64,000 nucleotides of DNA, taken from the NCBI RefSeq assembly GCF_009908295.1, contig NZ_JAAALO010000001.1, positions 992,001 through 1,056,000 on the forward strand. Reading direction: 5' to 3'. Below, in pieces: positions 17,128-26,223 of this stretch. The DNA is from Micromonospora rubida (GTDB taxonomy: Bacteria > Actinomycetota > Actinomycetes > Mycobacteriales > Micromonosporaceae). How positions within the stretch are numbered: the first letter of the stretch is position 1; every line of letters starts with the position of its first letter. A program made the translations under genes and the position numbers. The notes under the pieces were generated by a model, which was not told the DNA's origin, did not search any database, and was given only the letters and a program-made list of their open reading frames with translations.

Positions 17128-18555
17128 TCACCCCCCTCCGGGGCGGACCAGAGCGGGGCCGGTCGGCAGCAGGCCGACCAGCGCCGGTGGCATCACGACG
17201 GCCTGCTCGGGCGCGTACCCCAGGGCGGTGAGGTCGGCTGCGGCGACCTGGTACCTGACGCCCCGCTCGTCGACGAGGGTGTTCGGCGGCTGCTGCGCCG
17301 GCCAGGCGGGGGCCTCGCCCGCAGGCCGCAGCAGGGCACCTCCGCCCGGCGCGACCCGCACCGTCGCCCGGGGTTTGGTCCCACCGCCGGGCTTGGCCTC
17401 CCCGCCGGGCTTGGCCTCCCCGCCGGGTGTGGTCTCCCCGCCGGGCTTGGCCCCGCCGCCGGGTGTGGTCTCCCCGCCGGCGGCCGGCGGCACGGCGACC
17501 CTGGTCGTCAGCACGACCGTCGGCCCGTCCTCGGACCGGCCCGTGAACTCCAGGCAGACCGCGGTGCCGTCCGGGGCGGCCCGGGGCTTCGGCGGGGTCG
17601 CCGGCAGCGTGGTCAGCGGACGGGCCAGGGTGCGCCGGGGGGTGGCGGCCAGGTCGGCCGGGGTGATGGTGGTCTCCCCGGAGGAGCCCGGCCGGGCCCG
17701 CTCCAGCAGGTACTCGGTGGCAGTCAGCGGCGCCAGCCCGTCGGTGGTCATCAGGTACTGGCCGACCGTCCCGTTACCCAGGTCGACGCGGAACAGGTCA
17801 CCGACCGATGTCCGCCGGCCGGCCACCGTCGGCCCGGGTCTGCCGGCGTCCGGAACGACCGCCGGGCCGGCGCTGCCGGCGAGCGGGATCAGGTCGATCC
17901 AGGACGGGGCGACCGGCACCGGGGCCGACAGCCCCAGCCCCAGCACGTCGGCCACCCAGGCCTGGCCGAGCAGCAGTCGCCGCCCGCCCCACAGCAGGTA
18001 CGTCCGCTCGGCCGCGATGACCGTCAGGGCCTCACCCGGGTCGAGGGGGGCCGGGGCCGCGGGTACGTCGATGTCCACCACGACCCCCGCGGCGCCCTGG
18101 TCGCAGACGCGCCACACGCCCTGGTTGATCCGCTCCGGCGGCAGGACCTGCGGCCCGCCCGGCGTGCCCACGGGCTCGCCCCTGGAGACCTTGCCGAGCT
18201 GGGACGAGTCCACCGTGATCGGGGTGAGCCGGCTACCGGCGAGCAGCGTGGCCGTGGCGAGGTCGTGCACCGGCCGCAGCTGGCCGGAGACCAGCACGTA
18301 CCGCGCTCCGGTCGAGGCGTCCACGACCAGCATGCCCGCCTGCTGCCACTTGGTCGAGCCCGACGACCCGGGGAAGATCGCCCAGATCGCGACCACGCCC
18401 AGCAGCAGGACCCCGAGCAGCACACCGACGAGGGTGCCGGTGCGGTCCCGCCGGGTCGGCGACTCGGAGGTCTCCGGTTCGGCCCGCACCAGCGCCCCGG
18501 TCACCCGGGCCATCATGTGCCGCTGCGCATCCACCTGATCCCGACGGGAGGCCAT
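17128..18555 (-). CDS. eccB: Type VII secretion protein EccB
   Basis: The N-terminus MASRRDQVDAQRHMMARVTG is the hallmark EccB start, followed by one membrane helix at about residues 42-63 (GVLLGVLLLGVVAIWAIF) and a large extracytoplasmic domain. Length (475 aa) is normal. In ESX systems EccB is a single-pass core component whose periplasmic domain caps the EccC/EccD channel. The extreme C-terminus carries a Gly/Pro/Lys repeat (GGETTPGG, GGEAKPGG type units, about residues 375-410) that looks like a flexible insertion or wall-spanning linker not usual in mycobacterial EccB. The ATG follows the eccD stop by 1 nt, so the two are coupled. Confidence 0.95.
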   Translation of the reverse strand: MASRRDQVDAQRHMMARVTGALVRAEPETSESPTRRDRTGTLVGVLLGVLLLGVVAIWAIFPGSSGSTKWQQAGMLVVDASTGARYVLVSGQLRPVHDLATATLLAGSRLTPITVDSSQLGKVSRGEPVGTPGGPQVLPPERINQGVWRVCDQGAAGVVVDIDVPAAPAPLDPGEALTVIAAERTYLLWGGRRLLLGQAWVADVLGLGLSAPVPVAPSWIDLIPLAGSAGPAVVPDAGRPGPTVAGRRTSVGDLFRVDLGNGTVGQYLMTTDGLAPLTATEYLLERARPGSSGETTITPADLAATPRRTLARPLTTLPATPPKPRAAPDGTAVCLEFTGRSEDGPTVVLTTRVAVPPAAGGETTPGGGAKPGGETTPGGEAKPGGEAKPGGGTKPRATVRVAPGGGALLRPAGEAPAWPAQQPPNTLVDERGVRYQVAAADLTALGYAPEQAVVMPPALVGLLPTGPALVRPGGG

Positions 18556-18556
18556 G

Positions 18557-19960
18557 TCAGCCCACCCGTGCCCGGATCACCGCGATCACACCCATGATCA
18601 CCACAGCCGTCGGCAGCAGCGCGGCGACCGCGACGGTGTGCGTCCAGTCGCCCAACCGGCCCCAGATCGGATTGAACCGTCGGCGGCTGGCCATCCGGGC
18701 AGCCGCACCGCAGACCAGCACGAGGGCGAGGCAGAAGCCGATGGCCGACAGCGCGGCCGACGTGCCCCGGCCACCGGCTGCGGTCACGCACCAGACCACC
18801 ATGGCGACCAGCGCCGGGCCGGCCAGCGCCAGCCGGTGCCAGGTGCTGGTCATCGCGCGGGTGACGAGAATCTGGGCGGCGGCGGCCAGCCAGGCGGCCA
18901 ACGGGGCGGACCAGCCCGGCGCGGTCACCAGCCACACCATCGCGACCCCGGAGACCAGCCCCAGCACCGTGTAGAGGGCGGTCATGAAGTGGTCCGCGAG
19001 GGCGGCCCCGTCGAGCACGTCGGCCGCCGGGTGCGGCTCGATGTCCTTCTGCAGCTCCGCCGGTTCGACCGGCATCTCCGGCAGGGTGAAGCCGGCGAGC
19101 TTGAACGTGGCCGCCGGCACGGCCAGCCGCAGCACCGTGGTCACCGTGACCAGGACCGCGGCGACCGCGGTCCAGCCCAGCCCGGCCTGCTCGCGCAACA
19201 GGCCAGCAGCCGTGACGAGCAACCACAGGCACGCCAGCCCGACGATGACCGGCCACCTGCCGGTTTGCGGAACGACCAACAGGCACACCAGCAGCGCGGT
19301 GACCGCACCGACGGTGGCCCCCACGAAGATCAGCCCGGTCAGGGCCGATTCGGCCTCGGCACCCGAGAGCTTCTGCGCGACCACGTCGAGGGCGACGAGC
19401 ACCGTCGCGGTCACGCAGGCGCCGCCCAGGATGCCGGCCAGCACCCGGTCGGCCAGCCTGTGGGCCACGGCGTACGCGGCGGCGCAGCAGAGCACCGCCG
19501 AGGCCGCGAGCAGCACCGTGCGGCTCCCGTCGTCCCGCCACCCCTGCATCGCAGCCAGACCCGCGCCCAACCAGACGGCGAACAGCAGCAACGCGGCCAG
19601 CCGGGTGGTCTGCGGACGCCACAGCCCGGACCGCTTCTTGATGCCGGCCGAGACGCCGTCGATGAGATCGTCGTAGGCCAACGGCGGAATCTGGTCCGTG
19701 CGGGGACGCACGTAGACCATCTCCCCGTCGAGCAGCTCCAGATCGGCGACGGTGCGCGACTCGTCCAACGCCGGCCCGCCGAGCCGGCGCGCGATCCAGC
19801 CGCTGTGCTCCAGCCCCCGGTCGGCGAGGTCGGGGCCGAGTGCGCTCAGCAGGGCCGGCATCATGTCGGCCAGCGGGATGTGGGTGGGTAGGCTCACGTC
19901 GACCTGGCTGGTCGGTCCCACGACCAGCAGCCGACAGAGTTCCCCGCGATCCTGGCTCAT
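18557..19960 (-). CDS. eccD: Type VII secretion integral membrane protein EccD
   Basis: The 467-aa protein starts with a soluble YukD/ubiquitin-like domain (about residues 1-90, with LPTHIPLADMMPALL and DGEMVYVRP) followed by about eleven hydrophobic helices to the C-terminus, the standard EccD architecture. EccD forms the multi-pass membrane pore of the ESX complex. It ends 1 nt before the eccB start. The gap to the upstream glycosyltransferase gene is 60 nt. The Shine-Dalgarno is weak, so the ATG at 19960 is chosen because it gives the canonical ubiquitin-like N-terminus. Confidence 0.94.
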   Translation of the reverse strand: MSQDRGELCRLLVVGPTSQVDVSLPTHIPLADMMPALLSALGPDLADRGLEHSGWIARRLGGPALDESRTVADLELLDGEMVYVRPRTDQIPPLAYDDLIDGVSAGIKKRSGLWRPQTTRLAALLLFAVWLGAGLAAMQGWRDDGSRTVLLAASAVLCCAAAYAVAHRLADRVLAGILGGACVTATVLVALDVVAQKLSGAEAESALTGLIFVGATVGAVTALLVCLLVVPQTGRWPVIVGLACLWLLVTAAGLLREQAGLGWTAVAAVLVTVTTVLRLAVPAATFKLAGFTLPEMPVEPAELQKDIEPHPAADVLDGAALADHFMTALYTVLGLVSGVAMVWLVTAPGWSAPLAAWLAAAAQILVTRAMTSTWHRLALAGPALVAMVVWCVTAAGGRGTSAALSAIGFCLALVLVCGAAARMASRRRFNPIWGRLGDWTHTVAVAALLPTAVVIMGVIAVIRARVG

Positions 19961-20020
19961 ATCTCTAGCACGCCTGGCTCTCGTACGGAGTTCACCGTCT
20001 CGGCGGGCAGCGGTGGCATG

Positions 20021-22093
20021 TCACCGCGCCGTCCGCAGGCGGGCCGGGACGGTCCGCGCGCCCAGGAACCAGAACTCCCGGCCGGTGCCGGCCTCGGAGC
20101 CGAACCAGATGTCTGGTTCGGCGGTACGGTCCAGCAGCGCCTCCGCCTCGGGCGGCAGCGCGACGACATCCAGGGTCTGGTCCTGGTTGCGCCGGCGGTC
20201 GGTGACCGACGTGACCGCCCCGAGGTCGGTGCTGAGGTCCCCGAAGGCGAGCAGCAGCGCGGTCCACGCCAGGTCCGGGTCCGGCAGCCCACGGATCAGC
20301 GGGGCGACGGCGGTGAGGGCCAGGTCCCCACCACGCGACAGGTACTGCCAGCGCAGCAGGTTCACGCAGTCGATCAGCGTCGGCAGCGGATCCGGGTCCA
20401 GGCAGGCGACCGGTGGCTCGCCGGTCACCGGCGGCAGCCAGCTCAGCTCGCTGTTCCCGCGCACCGCGGGCGCCGGCTTGACCAGCTCGGCGGCGGTGAT
20501 GCCCAGCCTCGCCAGCAGCCAGTGGTGGACCCGGCCGGTCCGTCCCGGGGTGACCGCCCAGGTCCACGTCGCCGGCTCACCGACAAGGCTGGCGGGCCGC
20601 TCCGGCTCACCGCCAGGACCGGGGCCGGGCTGCGCGGGCTCACCGGCGGCGAACATCGTCCGCTGGTCCCGCAGGTAGTTGTACCGCGCGCCCTCCAGCC
20701 ACAGTGCCAGCGCGGGATGCCCCGACGGCGCCAGGATGACGTCGTTGAGGACGATCTCGTCGGTGAGCGCGTTGAGGGTGAACCCGTGCGGCGACGCGGC
20801 GACCCGGTCGAACAGCGCCGGCAGCCGGGTCGGCCCGTCGGCGTCCGGCCGGCCCCGCCACCGGCCACGGAACAGCCGGTACCCGTTCCCGCCGCCGCCC
20901 GACCCGGCATCGTCACCCGGCACGGCGTCGTTGGTCGGCACGGCGTCGTTGGTCGGCACGGCGTCGTTGGTCGGCACGGCGTCGTTGGTCGGCACCGCCT
21001 CGTCGGCCGGCACCGCGTCGGCACGGTCGGGGCCGCCGGCCGCCTCCTCGGGCGGGGCCGCGACGTCGGGCAGGAAGTGCAGGTCCCCGTCGGCGTACAG
21101 GCCGCCGAAGCGGTGCACCACCTCGACCCGCAGGTGGTCGCTGGCGGCCGCGAAGGCCTGCGGCGACCGCTGACCCAGCTCCAGGGCGAACGGGGTGTGC
21201 AGGGTCATCGGCGCGCTCGCGTGGAACACCTCGGACACGTTGACCAGGTGGATGCCGTGGGTGGCGGCCCACGCGAGCAGGTCGCGGACCGGGGCCAGCG
21301 GGTCGGGCCTGCCGGGTGGGTCGGGCCGGGCGGGCGGGGGCACGCGGGCCGCGTCGAACCGGGCGCGGGGGATGTCGGTCCACAGTACGAAGTCGACCTC
21401 GCCGGCGTAGTGGGCGGCGGCGGCACCGTAGTTGACCCAGAAGCTGTTCGTCGCGGGCAGCGCCCGGCCGAGCCAGATGCCGTGCACGACGTGCGGGATG
21501 ACGGTGGTCTCCGGCAGCGGTGGCGTCTGCTCCGGCTGCCCCCAGCGCCGGTCGGAGCCGGCCCGCGCGTACGTGCTGACCCGGCCGGCGTCCGCGGCCA
21601 GGGCGTCGGGCGTCAGGTCGGCGGCGCGCGGTGCGGCACGGGTCATACTGATCCGCCGCAACAGCGGCGCGACCAGGTACGGCGGCAGGCGGCGCAGGTC
21701 GACGCCGGTGAGGAAGCCCGGCGCGTCGGGCGCGCGCCGGGTGTGGAAGATGTCGCCGCCGATCCAGCGGCGAGCCAGGTTCTCCTCGACCGACCAGGTG
21801 TACAGGCCGGGGTAGGTCAACTGGCGCAGCCAGCCCAGCAGCGCCCCGTCGCACGGCCACGCGGTCGGCACGGCCGACGGCCCGGGCAGGCAGGCCACGG
21901 TCCGCAGCCGCCGCGCCAGCTCCTCCGCCGCCCCGGAAACCGGACGGGGCGGCGGCGGGACGGCAGCCGTCCGATCGGGCCCGGGGACCAGATGGGGCGG
22001 CGGGGCGGCGGCGACAGCAGCGGCAACGGGACGGTCGGGCCCGGGAGTCGACGGTGTGCCCGACGGGCGCGGGCGGGTGCCGGTGCGCGTCAT
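20021..22093 (-). CDS. DXD-type glycosyltransferase inside the T7SS locus
   Basis: The chosen start (ATG 22093, overlapping the eccC stop as ATGA) gives 690 aa; a longer in-frame form would overlap eccC deeply and is rejected. The sequence contains IPHVVHGIWLGRALP, typical of the start of GT-A sugar transferases of the Gly_transf_sug/TcdA-TcdB type, and HRFGGLYADGDLHFL, the donor-binding DXD motif (D335, D337). A low-complexity loop of repeated VPTNDA follows. The C-terminal half is uncharacterised. No signal peptide or membrane helix is seen. Lying between eccC and eccD, it could modify secreted substrates, or be an effector itself (related catalytic domains glycosylate host GTPases in clostridial toxins). 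Neither is shown by sequence; the fold assignment is moderately firm. Confidence 0.8.
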   Translation of the reverse strand: MTRTGTRPRPSGTPSTPGPDRPVAAAVAAAPPPHLVPGPDRTAAVPPPPRPVSGAAEELARRLRTVACLPGPSAVPTAWPCDGALLGWLRQLTYPGLYTWSVEENLARRWIGGDIFHTRRAPDAPGFLTGVDLRRLPPYLVAPLLRRISMTRAAPRAADLTPDALAADAGRVSTYARAGSDRRWGQPEQTPPLPETTVIPHVVHGIWLGRALPATNSFWVNYGAAAAHYAGEVDFVLWTDIPRARFDAARVPPPARPDPPGRPDPLAPVRDLLAWAATHGIHLVNVSEVFHASAPMTLHTPFALELGQRSPQAFAAASDHLRVEVVHRFGGLYADGDLHFLPDVAAPPEEAAGGPDRADAVPADEAVPTNDAVPTNDAVPTNDAVPTNDAVPGDDAGSGGGGNGYRLFRGRWRGRPDADGPTRLPALFDRVAASPHGFTLNALTDEIVLNDVILAPSGHPALALWLEGARYNYLRDQRTMFAAGEPAQPGPGPGGEPERPASLVGEPATWTWAVTPGRTGRVHHWLLARLGITAAELVKPAPAVRGNSELSWLPPVTGEPPVACLDPDPLPTLIDCVNLLRWQYLSRGGDLALTAVAPLIRGLPDPDLAWTALLLAFGDLSTDLGAVTSVTDRRRNQDQTLDVVALPPEAEALLDRTAEPDIWFGSEAGTGREFWFLGARTVPARLRTAR
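20919..20990 (-). repeat. Four perfect 18-bp tandem repeats encoding VPTNDA
   Basis: The unit ggcacggcgtcgttggtc (plus strand) occurs four times without change, flanked by degenerate copies to about 21026. On the coding strand each unit is one VPTNDA hexapeptide inside the glycosyltransferase, directly after the DXD region. Perfect identity indicates recent slippage, so copy number probably varies between strains. Confidence 0.93.
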
Positions 22094-25000
22094 CGGTCCG
22101 AGCTGGTCTGGTCGGCGGGGGCCGGGACCAGGGCGGTCTGGATCAGCCGGCTGCCGCGCCGGGTGCACAGCTGGGCCCGTCCCGGCGGCAGCGACCGGGG
22201 CTTGGTGCTGCCCAGCAGCGGGCCCTCGGTCGGTGGGCAGGACAGGGCGACGTCCGGGGTGTTCAGCTCCTGGATCCGCCGCAGCAGCGGGTCCATCGAC
22301 AGCCGCATCGCCCCGGCGGCGGCCCGGGCGACGACCACGTGCAGGCCGATGTCGCCGCCCTGGGGAAGCAGCGGAATCAGCCCGGCCAGCGGGTTGTCGT
22401 GCCCGGCCAGCAGCTCGTAGTCGTCCACCAGGACGAACAGTTCGGGGCCGCTCCACCAGTCGCGGGCGCGCAGCTGCTCCGGGGTGATGTCCGGGCCTGG
22501 CACCCGCTGCGCCAGCCCGGCGAGCGCCTCCCCCACCGTGTTCCGGGTGCTGTCCGGGGAGACCGAGTAGCCCAACCGGTAGGCCTCCGGGATGTCGTCG
22601 AAGAGCTGCCGCCGGTAGTCGACCGCCATGATGCGGGCCTGCGCCGGCGTGTGACTCGCCGCGACCGCGCGGGCCACCAGGCGCAGCAGGTTGGTCTTGC
22701 CGCTCTCGGTGTCCCCGAGCACGGTCAGGTGGGGCATCGCCCGGAAGTCGTGCCACACCGGCGCTAGCCGATCCTCGTCGACCCCCAGCGCGACGCGCGC
22801 CGGCTCCGGCGTCGGCAGTTCGTCCATCGGGAGTGCCAGTGGCAGCGTCCGGACCTCGGCGGCCCGCTCCCCGGGCCAGTTGTCCACGATCGCCGACACC
22901 AGTTCCTCGGCTGCGGCGTCGAGCCCCTCGGCCGACTGGACGCCGTCGATGCGGGGCAGCGCGCCCAGGAAGTGCAGCTTCGACTCGGTCAGGCCGTGAC
23001 CGGGCCGGCGGGGCACCTGCGCCGCCGCGCGCAGGTCGATCCCGGACTCGACCGGGTCACCCAGGCGCAGCTCCAGGCGGGTGCCGATCTTGTCCCGCAT
23101 GGACATGTGCAGCTCGGACCACCGGCTCATCGTGCACATCACGTGGATGCCGTAGTTCAGGCCCCGCCCCGCGATCTCACGGGCCATCTCCTCGGCCGCC
23201 TCGAACTCCTGGCGCAGCGTGAACCATCCGTCCACCACCAGGAAGACGTCGCCGAAGCGGTCCTGCGGGATCTTGCCGGCCGCCTGGGCCTGCCGGTACA
23301 TGTCGCGACCGTGGATGCCCAGCTCCGCGTACCGGCGTTCCCGGTCGACCAGGATCGAGCGGACCTCGGCCACCGTCCGCAGCACCCGCTCCGGCTGGTG
23401 CCGGCCGGTCACCCCGCCGATGTGGGGCAGGCCGGCGAGCCCGGCCAGGGACCCACCGCCGAAGTCGATGCAGTAGAACTGCAGCTGGTGCGGGGAGTGG
23501 GTCAGGGCCAGCCCGCACACCAGCGACCGCAGCAGGGTGCTCTTGCCGCTCTGCGGCCCCCCGGCGACGCCGACGTGGCCGCCGACACCGCCCAGATCCA
23601 CCACGAGCAGATCGCGCAGCTGCTCGAACGGCTTGTCGATGAGGCCGAGCGGCACCCGCAGGTACGTCTGCCGGCCCGCGTCCACCGGGCGCAGCCCGTG
23701 CTCGGGATCGGGCAGCAGCGGCGGGAGCACCTCGTCCAGCGTCGGCGCGTGCTCCATGGGCGGCAACCAGACCTGGTGAGCGGGCGGCCCCTGGTCGACG
23801 AGGCGGTCCACCAGCGCGTGCAGCACGGTGGTGCCGGTGTCGACCGGCTGGTCCGGCGTCTGGTCCGGCACCTGGCTCACCGGCGGCGTCGAGAACGACA
23901 GGGGCCGGGCGGTGAACGGGACGACCTGGCTGGCGATCACCGCGTGATGCAGCTTGACGCCGCGTACCCGGTGCGGACCGGACACGTACGCGGCCTTGAA
24001 CCGGGTGATGCTGGTGACGCTGGAGCGCAGGTATCCGTTGCCCGGCTCGGCCGGCAGTTCGTAGGCGTCCGGCACGCCGATGACCGCCCGCGACTCCATC
24101 GCGGAGAAGGTGCGCAACCCGATGCGGTACGACAGGTGCCCCTCCAACTGGTGGATGCGGCCGTCCTCCAGCCGCTGCGAGGCCAGCAGCAGGTGGACCG
24201 CGAGCGACCGGCCGAGTCGGCCGATCATGACAAACAGCTGGATGAAGTCCGGATTCGCGGCGATCAGCTCACTGAACTCGTCCACGATGACGAACAGCGT
24301 GGGCAGCGGGTCGAGGTCCATCCCGTCCGCGCGCGCCTTCTCGTAGTCGCGCACCGAGCTGAAGTTCCCCGCCCGGCGCAGCAACTCCTGCCGGCGGATC
24401 AGCTCCCCGTGGACGGCGGCCTGCATCCGGTCGACCAGCGCGGCCTCGTCGGCCAGGTTGGTGATCAGCGCGGACACGTGCGGCAGCCGGTCGAGCCCCA
24501 CGAACGTGGCGCCGCCCTTGAAGTCCACGAGCACGAAGTTGAGCGTCTCGGAGGAGTGGGTGGCGGCCAGGGCCAGCACGAGGGTACGCAGCAGCTCGCT
24601 CTTGCCCGACCCGGTCGCGCCGATCAGCATGCCGTGCGGCCCCATCCCGCCCTCGGCCGACTCCTTGATGTCCAGGTCGATCGCGGAGCCGTCCGCCGCC
24701 ACCCCGATCGGCACCCGCAACCGGTCCACCGCTGCCCGACCGCGCCACAGCTCGGTGGGGTCGAACTCGTCCAGATCGGCGATGTTCAGCAGGTCGGGCA
24801 GGTCGAGGACCGCGTTGAGCCCGCTGGAGGGCTGCTCGCCGGTGACCTTGGTGCCGTGCCGGGCCATGATGCGCGCCAGGGCCCGCAGGCGCACCGGGTC
24901 CAGGCCGTCCGGAGCGGCGAGCCGGGTACGCACCTCCCGGCCCACGTGGTCGCGCTCCACCATCTGCACGTCCGTTTCGGACACGTCCAGATTGAGCACC

Positions 25001-26067
25001 TGCTCGTCCCCCGCCGCGCCGCGCCCGCCGAAGTCGATCAGGACCGCGTTGCGGTATCCGGAGACGACGAGCCGGGCGCCCGGCGGGATGACCCCGCCGT
25101 CGCAGACCACGACGACGAACGGCTCGTCGCGCGAGGGCTGGGCTTGGCCGTCGTACCGTGATCGGGCCGCGAAGTCGGCGCCCAGCAGCCGCTCCACCTC
25201 CTCCAGCGTGCTGCCGCACAGCCGGACCGCACCGGCCGCGTCGGCGTCGGAGGCGTGCTTGGCGTGCGGCAGCCACTTGACCCACTCCCACTGCGGGGCC
25301 TGCTCGGCGCCCACGCACACCGCCAGGCGCAGCTCGTCGGGGGCGTGGAAGGTGACGAGCTGGGCGAGCATGGCGCGCACCATGCCCAGCGCCACGTCCC
25401 GGTCGCCGCCGATCCGCACGTGCGCGAACCCCGACAGGCACAGCGCCACCGGCTGGTCGGGCAGCGTCGCGTACGCCTTGATGAACCGCCGCAGGGCCTT
25501 GGCGCAGACCGGTTCCAGGTCCTCCACCGGCTTGCTCTCCACCGGGGTGATGCGCACCGCCAGGCGCTGGGAGCCGGTCCCGATCCGGATCTCGGCGAAG
25601 TCCGGGTGGGTCGGCCGGCGCTCCCACAGCCGACTGGTCATCGCCAGCGACCACAGCGACTCCGGGTGCGGGTGACGCCAGGCCAGCGCGCCCCGCTGCT
25701 TCTCGGCGTACTCCCGAACCTGTTGGCGGGTCTGCGACAGGTAACGGAAGTAGTCGCGACGGTCACCGTTGATCTGGTCCTTGCGGTTGCCGGAGGTCAT
25801 CGTCATCTGCATGGCGACCATGCCCAGCATGCCGCCGCCCATCATCACGATCATGACCATGCCCATCGGGCTGTCGAGCGTGCCCCGCCCGAAGAACATG
25901 AACATCATCCCGCCGCTCATCAGCAGGGTGGGCAGGACCATCCCGACCGAGCGGAACCCGCCGGGCTGGGCCTCCGGGACGACCGGAGGCTCCTGCAGGG
26001 CGATGTCGCCGTGCGGGAGCTCGGGTCCGTTGCGGCGGGCCGGCCGCCGGTAAGGTTTGGTGCTCAC
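22090..26067 (-). CDS. eccC: Type VII secretion ATPase EccC (fused three-ATPase form)
   Basis: This 1325-aa FtsK/SpoIIIE-type ATPase is the motor of the T7SS. Two membrane helices lie near residues 36-90. Three ATPase domains follow, each with a P-loop: GATGSGKS (483-490), GGPQSGKS (836-843) and GDTESGKT (1118-1125). Walker B segments are visible as TLFVIVDEFSEL, VFLVVDGW and LFVLVDDYELL. The fused EccCa-EccCb form is usual outside ESX-1. The start is GTG 26067, with a poor Shine-Dalgarno. Upstream, 156 nt separate it from the AAA+ gene and contain a GC-rich direct repeat (gccggccag units at 26177-26201) that could fold. The stop overlaps the glycosyltransferase start. All motifs needed for ATP binding are intact. 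Confidence 0.96.
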   Translation of the reverse strand: MSTKPYRRPARRNGPELPHGDIALQEPPVVPEAQPGGFRSVGMVLPTLLMSGGMMFMFFGRGTLDSPMGMVMIVMMGGGMLGMVAMQMTMTSGNRKDQINGDRRDYFRYLSQTRQQVREYAEKQRGALAWRHPHPESLWSLAMTSRLWERRPTHPDFAEIRIGTGSQRLAVRITPVESKPVEDLEPVCAKALRRFIKAYATLPDQPVALCLSGFAHVRIGGDRDVALGMVRAMLAQLVTFHAPDELRLAVCVGAEQAPQWEWVKWLPHAKHASDADAAGAVRLCGSTLEEVERLLGADFAARSRYDGQAQPSRDEPFVVVVCDGGVIPPGARLVVSGYRNAVLIDFGGRGAAGDEQVLNLDVSETDVQMVERDHVGREVRTRLAAPDGLDPVRLRALARIMARHGTKVTGEQPSSGLNAVLDLPDLLNIADLDEFDPTELWRGRAAVDRLRVPIGVAADGSAIDLDIKESAEGGMGPHGMLIGATGSGKSELLRTLVLALAATHSSETLNFVLVDFKGGATFVGLDRLPHVSALITNLADEAALVDRMQAAVHGELIRRQELLRRAGNFSSVRDYEKARADGMDLDPLPTLFVIVDEFSELIAANPDFIQLFVMIGRLGRSLAVHLLLASQRLEDGRIHQLEGHLSYRIGLRTFSAMESRAVIGVPDAYELPAEPGNGYLRSSVTSITRFKAAYVSGPHRVRGVKLHHAVIASQVVPFTARPLSFSTPPVSQVPDQTPDQPVDTGTTVLHALVDRLVDQGPPAHQVWLPPMEHAPTLDEVLPPLLPDPEHGLRPVDAGRQTYLRVPLGLIDKPFEQLRDLLVVDLGGVGGHVGVAGGPQSGKSTLLRSLVCGLALTHSPHQLQFYCIDFGGGSLAGLAGLPHIGGVTGRHQPERVLRTVAEVRSILVDRERRYAELGIHGRDMYRQAQAAGKIPQDRFGDVFLVVDGWFTLRQEFEAAEEMAREIAGRGLNYGIHVMCTMSRWSELHMSMRDKIGTRLELRLGDPVESGIDLRAAAQVPRRPGHGLTESKLHFLGALPRIDGVQSAEGLDAAAEELVSAIVDNWPGERAAEVRTLPLALPMDELPTPEPARVALGVDEDRLAPVWHDFRAMPHLTVLGDTESGKTNLLRLVARAVAASHTPAQARIMAVDYRRQLFDDIPEAYRLGYSVSPDSTRNTVGEALAGLAQRVPGPDITPEQLRARDWWSGPELFVLVDDYELLAGHDNPLAGLIPLLPQGGDIGLHVVVARAAAGAMRLSMDPLLRRIQELNTPDVALSCPPTEGPLLGSTKPRSLPPGRAQLCTRRGSRLIQTALVPAPADQTSSDR

Positions 26068-26223
26068 ACTCAGAACACGGATCCGGGGCGCGAAGGGTTT
26101 GCCGTACCGGCATGTTCGTCGAAATCCATCGACCCGCGGCCCGGTGCGGCCGGCCCGCCGGGCACGGTGTGGCGGCGCCGGCCAGGCCGGCCAGGCCGGC
26201 CGACGCCGCTCGTACGGTCGTGG

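Noticed and set aside
22094..22756. Longer N-terminus for the glycosyltransferase
   Set aside because: The extra 221 codons lie inside the third ATPase domain of eccC in another frame; the ATGA overlap at 22093 gives a natural start.
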